DNA of 64,000 nt. It comes from Watersipora subatra. Lineage: Eukaryota; Bryozoa; Gymnolaemata; Cheilostomatida; Watersiporidae. Shown piece after piece: positions 59,401-64,000 of this stretch (within the stretch, counting starts at the first letter, position 1; the number at the start of each line of letters is the position of its first letter). Both the position numbers and the translations under genes were made by a program. Below the pieces are notes generated by a model. The model was given only the letters and a program-made list of their open reading frames with translations. It did not search any database and was not told the origin of the DNA. The stretch lies in contig NC_088717.1 in assembly GCF_963576615.1 (NCBI RefSeq), positions 13,708,108 to 13,772,107 on the forward strand, in the 5' to 3' direction.

Positions 59401-61646
59401 GCGACGGCAGAGACAGAATGACAGCAGCGATTAAACAGTCGTAGCCTTATTAATTACTTGTTAAAATTTATTCAACTAACGTTACTATTATGTAAAGTTG
59501 TAGTAAAAGGTAGTTAATTTAATTTAGTTTACTTAGAGACATCTTAGAATAATGTATTTCAACAACAAAACTTTAGTTTTGGTTTCATTTGACGTTCGTT
59601 GTATTTCCGAAAGTAACAAGCCGCATTAAGCCGCTTCGGAGCGCTCCATTGTTGCATCGGAGTGCGTCCTTAGATACTGATAGGTGGCTTTTGAAACGTT
59701 TACGGAAATTCCGAACGATCATATGGGCAATGCTGCCTAAGTCAGTCGCTAGGAAAAAGTGCAATTTATAAACAATCTATTTCAGCTTGGATGACGTGTA
59801 GACCGCCTATTGTTAAACCGAAACAGTCATGTTTTGATACAAGATTCCCAGGAATTTTGATGGGAGATATTGTGAAAAAATGTCGGCGGTGTTTCTCTTT
59901 TCATTGGAAGAGGCCAACAGCTTTATAAGAAAAAAGAAGCTACAAACAAACATTCAATGGTCGACATACAAAACAGACAAGAAGTTCTCGGAGACTATAA
60001 CATTTGGTGGTATGTAGGACAATGTTGGGGCAAGAACTTATTGTTGGGTTTGGCAATTGACTCCGGATGTGTAGACAATCATTGGAGTAAGTCCTATTTT
60101 ATACTTTAGAGAAGTAAAAAAAAACATCGGTTCAGTATTAGTCTTGCTTGGCAGCTACTCCTTGAATCATTTATCTGTCTAAATAATTTTACTGACATCT
60201 CATTGGTAATCATCTATGCCCAAATAGATTGTTTATAAATTTCAATCCCAGGAAAGGGAGCTTTGAGAGGGCTTGTTTGACGGCGCTGAAAGGCGCAACT
60301 ATCATTTATGAAGTTCAGGCGATGATACAATAGAGGGACATGCATGTAACTGCTTCTTGCATAAAAAGCCAAAGATTTACTCTACGAGTTTTGGTGCTTG
60401 AAGCCATTGAATCTGCAATTTATGCATTTATCACACTTATTGACAAACAATTTTTCTTTTCTGGTAAATAAACCATTAAAAATTCTACTTCACCGGCGAA
60501 TACTTTTCAAATGCCAGAAATGTTTATAAGGCTATAAAATTGTCTCCATTCATTTCAGCTCTCAACAAAAGATTAGCAATTCAATTCCTAATTATTTTGC
60601 ATCATATGTCGTATAAGCATCGATTCAACTCACGATTCATTGCAAAACATCACCATTCAATTCTCAATTCTTTTTCTATCATTACTTCAATGACTCGATT
60701 CAGTTTTCCCAAATAAATGAAAACAGTTCTCTATCAATTCTTACAAAAAATTGACCAACAATTGCTATCAATCGAACAATTGCTAATTTAGTTACACACA
60801 TTAGCTCAGTCTATTGATTGTTTGTATAGCAAGTATCAACCATTTCTCTAGGCATTTCATTGTTTTTTCTGGTAGAATTAAGTCATGCCTACAATTTTTT
60901 GCTGGCTTACATTCGGTACTTTTGCTGCAAAAGTAGAACTCCTGTCATGTAACTTCAATTTAAAGTTTTCTAGAATCAGCAAAAAAGTTCTGCACAAGAA
61001 TCAATGCATTTGAAAAACACAAGAAATGTTTAATGTTTTTGTGACTTTGTGAAACTGGCTGCAAAACCAAAACAGTATTATTTTTGCAGTTTGACTAAAA
61101 CACAAACACCCATTATTTAGAAATGTAGTAGCCAAAAATATCTTTGGTCTTTGAAGAATTTGACTAGCAGAAATACGTTCAAGTCGCTGTTTACAATATT
61201 TCTCTCATTCGTCCTAAACTGAAAAAAAAGTTGTAAGCTTGATTTTATGCCGTGTTTTATGAGTAAAGGAAAAAACTGCAACTGGTTTCTTTGGCACAAT
61301 GATAACCTAACTTTCAAACTTTATTGTGGCAAAGTTTTGGGTGAATCTATTAACACTGCAATCCTTGATCAAGGTTTTTTGGACAAGTACAACGGTGGGT
61401 CGTTATAAAGGCTTTTCGGTAGAATGAATGATATTCGCGAGCAGTTATGAAGCTTATAAATGAGCTTATTGTCAGTACGCAGGCAAACCATAGAGCTAAA
61501 CTATATTATTGTGTAGTACATATTAATGACTAATAAAATATATGCAGTGATATCGAGGTCTTGTAAAAATTCGTGCGGGTGAAAACATGGAACTGCACTG
61601 ACATCTTTTCTTTGACGCACGTCAAGTAACAGATTGGATTATTTGA

Positions 61647-63013
61647 AGCACATCAATTATATCAGTACGGTTTTAGCTTATTCAGGTTCTTCAATATCTT
61701 GGCTTTCAAATGAGCCATTGTTTGACATGGTGATACAGACATTGGTTGGTGTTTATAGGATTTCCCCAAAGCTCTACGGCAGAAATGTTCAATTGTATAG
61801 GCACGGAAATTGAGATGTCACAATTTCCATATTCGGTGTTGTGTGCTCATACTGCTTATTTTTATCGCTTACCGCTTATATTCATTAGCGACGAAAATGT
61901 CGTTAGTAGCAGGCGAAGATAGGACAACTCCAAAGAACCAGTGAAGATGACAAAAGAATCAGTGTCATTAGCTCTCCATGTACAGATTATTTTTATGATA
62001 AATAATTTAGATTCCAAGCACCATATCATATTTTCCCGATGATATTATACACTAGCCCTCTCTTTTTATTGTGATGTTGAGGGGCATGATTGAGGCTAAT
62101 TATTTGCAAGCATTGCGTGATCTCGCAAGAGTGCAATCTACATATAGTCCTAGGACCACGCCACTGCAGGTCGCAACTTAATCAATGTGATTTCATTACC
62201 CTTACCACCATGGATGGTTAACAACCAGGTATGTTGTTAGTAGTCATTTCTGTTCTTGTTTAATTTTGTTGTAGAAGTCAATTGAATTAAGTCAATCGTT
62301 GGGGTTGACTCACTGCACTCCAGGATTGTTCAAAATAGAGACGCCTACTGTAAATAACTTAATCTGCCTGCAAGCTAGTACCATACACAAAGTGATTAAT
62401 TTAACTGTTCAATACACCTGTTTTCTATTTTCCATATACTGTAATTTATTCGAATATAATACAGTATAAATATTTCAACTATTTATATTTTTTCATTTTT
62501 GTTATTTTATTATTAATTAGTTATTAGTTAAGTTACTAATCATTTCTGTATGGGACAAACAATGCCATCATATAAAACAATGTAATAATAATTACTATAA
62601 ATGTTTAAATTTAATGAAATGATGAAACAAGTAAACTCTAACAATCCCTCCGAAATCTATTAACCCAGAACATGTGTTTGTATTAGTCGAGCGTTAGCAC
62701 GATCCCTGGGCATTGTTGATTATCTGGAATGCTAGTTTATTATTAGCGCTCTCTGGGTTTTAAGAGCACCGATTGTCACAGAAAAGCGCAGCCTCAACGG
62801 CCGCGAGAGGAATCGATGACCTAAAGCTAAATGATAATTATGACATCACATTGTGGAAACTACAATCAAATTTTTATTTTATCGCATGACATACTTTTGA
62901 CGCCCTGTTTTTCATAGTTGTATTATTCTTTGTATATTGAATATAAGCTCATTCGAAAGCCAAGACTGATGTACTAATATAAATGATAAAAGTACTTATG
63001 TAATTGATGTGCT
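61647..63013. mobile_element. TTAA-family element, 1367 bp, long inverted ends
   Basis: The left end AGCACATCAATTATATCAGT and right-end complement AGCACATCAATTACATAAGT continue as inverted similarity past ATCTTGGCTTTCNAATGAGC. Flanks TTGA (mutated TTAA) and TTAA. Same family as 4712-5169. No transposase recognised inside. Confidence 0.65.
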
Positions 63014-63570
63014 TTAAGATGTCATGTGAAGGATCGTGAAGGATTTTCTGTCAATGCAGTATTAATAAAGGGAAGCATAGGTGCATTTTGTCTCGGGTTG
63101 TTTTGCTTATTGAAAATAGAGAAATGAGTCGATTCCTCTATGGTGACAGTAAAGAATTCAATTCAATTCTTACTGGTAGGATGCTCTGAGTCAATACAAT
63201 TCTACAGCAAGAACAAGATACCACAGAATCGATTCAAATCAATTCACTTGTGAGATGAGCCTTAAGGCTTACTTGAGTAAGCATGTTACCTCCAGCTCAT
63301 ATCTCTGGCTTCTCAGCTAATTTATTTGAACAGTAGAAAAAAGGATTACAGCGACTATTTTAATTAACTAGTAAATCACATGCAGGGTGATGCAATATCG
63401 AAAAGGAAAAGGGTGTCACTTCCATGTACAAAAACCCACAATTGTGATCTATCCAATACTCTGAATTTTACGAAGTGTTGTGTAGGCATTTGATAGTTAC
63501 TCAACAGTCCTTTTCAATCCGCATTCTCAAACGAGCAGAAACTGTGGTTTACATAGAGGCTTGGTCATTA

Positions 63571-63634
63571 ACAGATATGTATATGACCATATATGGTCAT
63601 ATACAGATATGTATATGACCATATATGGTCATAT
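63571..63634. repeat. 32-bp palindromic duplication with CArG boxes
   Basis: Two copies of ACAGATATGTATATGACC plus ATATATGGTCATAT. Each contains a perfect CCATATATGG (63587-63596, 63619-63628), the SRF/MADS-box consensus, inside a 22-bp palindrome. Confidence 0.9.
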
Positions 63635-64000
63635 AGATGGTCACTGCTGAATACAAACTAAAACTGAATGTGCTGCTGTTCTCCAAGGAGGTCATAACAA
63701 ACATATCTTTGCTAGCAACACATTTCCTCAAGAATAGGGCACCGTAGCTGGAAGAGCAGAATGTATGCCTTTGATGTTGAAGAATGTACATCTGGTTGCA
63801 AAAGGAATACAAAAAGATTAGTTCTTTGACAGCCTCTGACAGTGTCACGTCTTAAGTTTCACAAAAAATAGGGCAATAAAAGGTTGTTCCTGGACTTCCA
63901 GCTTACAGGGGCTCTATCATCGATAAATTTAGAAACACAATTGGTAGTTGATTGTTGATAGTTTGTGTCAATCAAAATTGTAATAACCAACAGGTATTTC

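Larger units (their letters stand above)
59401..64000. other. Right-hand region without recognised genes
   Basis: 4.6 kb of AT-rich DNA. It holds a TTAA-flanked element (61647-63013), an inverted word pair TTTATAAACAATCTATTT (about 59765 and 60224) that may mark another small element, and a palindromic CArG-box duplication (63571-63634). No conserved exon was seen on either strand. Confidence 0.55.

Overview
This is a piece of an animal nuclear genome. Genes are split by GT-AG introns of 0.1-5.5 kb, the DNA is AT-rich, and introns and spacers are full of small DNA transposons, tRNA-derived repeats, a Helitron relic and satellites. Gene families and repeat content suggest a marine invertebrate, probably a lophotrochozoan; the species cannot be fixed from the sequence. 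No bacterial, viral or CRISPR features were seen.

Three conserved genes were rebuilt exon by exon, and all splice phases agree. (1) At 157-3859 (+) is the 3' half of an SLC6 Na+/Cl- dependent neurotransmitter/osmolyte transporter, six exons covering TM8 to the C-terminus; the 5' half lies outside the window. (2) At 8364-22115 (+) is a complete six-exon SLC7 light-chain amino acid transporter of the b(0,+) type, 494 aa. (3) At 52151-32743 (-) is a complete ten-exon GCK-III Ste20 kinase (STK24/25/26 type), 460 aa. The SLC7 and kinase genes converge on a 10.6 kb spacer holding a 3 kb 23-bp satellite and a 28-bp satellite.

A fourth gene, 58173-54135 (-), is a provisional six-exon gene of unknown function (about 253 aa). 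It sits almost exactly between two diverged arms of a roughly 700-bp inverted repeat (about 53306-54050 and 58690-59400). This is the best candidate for something undescribed: a long-inverted-repeat element carrying an intron-containing gene, or a gene boxed in by two repeat copies.

Mobile DNA with recognisable termini: hAT-type elements with 8-bp target duplications (13275-13646, 27892-28373, 29891-30258, 54770-54896, 55435-55705); two TTAA-flanked piggyBac relics in kinase introns (41878-42946, 48552-50308); a Tigger/pogo relic with a transposase C-terminus (45126-45923); a CACTA-like family; a TTAA family with inverted ends (4712-5169, 61647-63013); TA-flanked and hairpin MITEs; tRNA-derived repeats, one split by a nested hAT; and a degenerate Helitron in the last SLC7 intron. 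The right-hand 4.6 kb holds no gene that could be supported.
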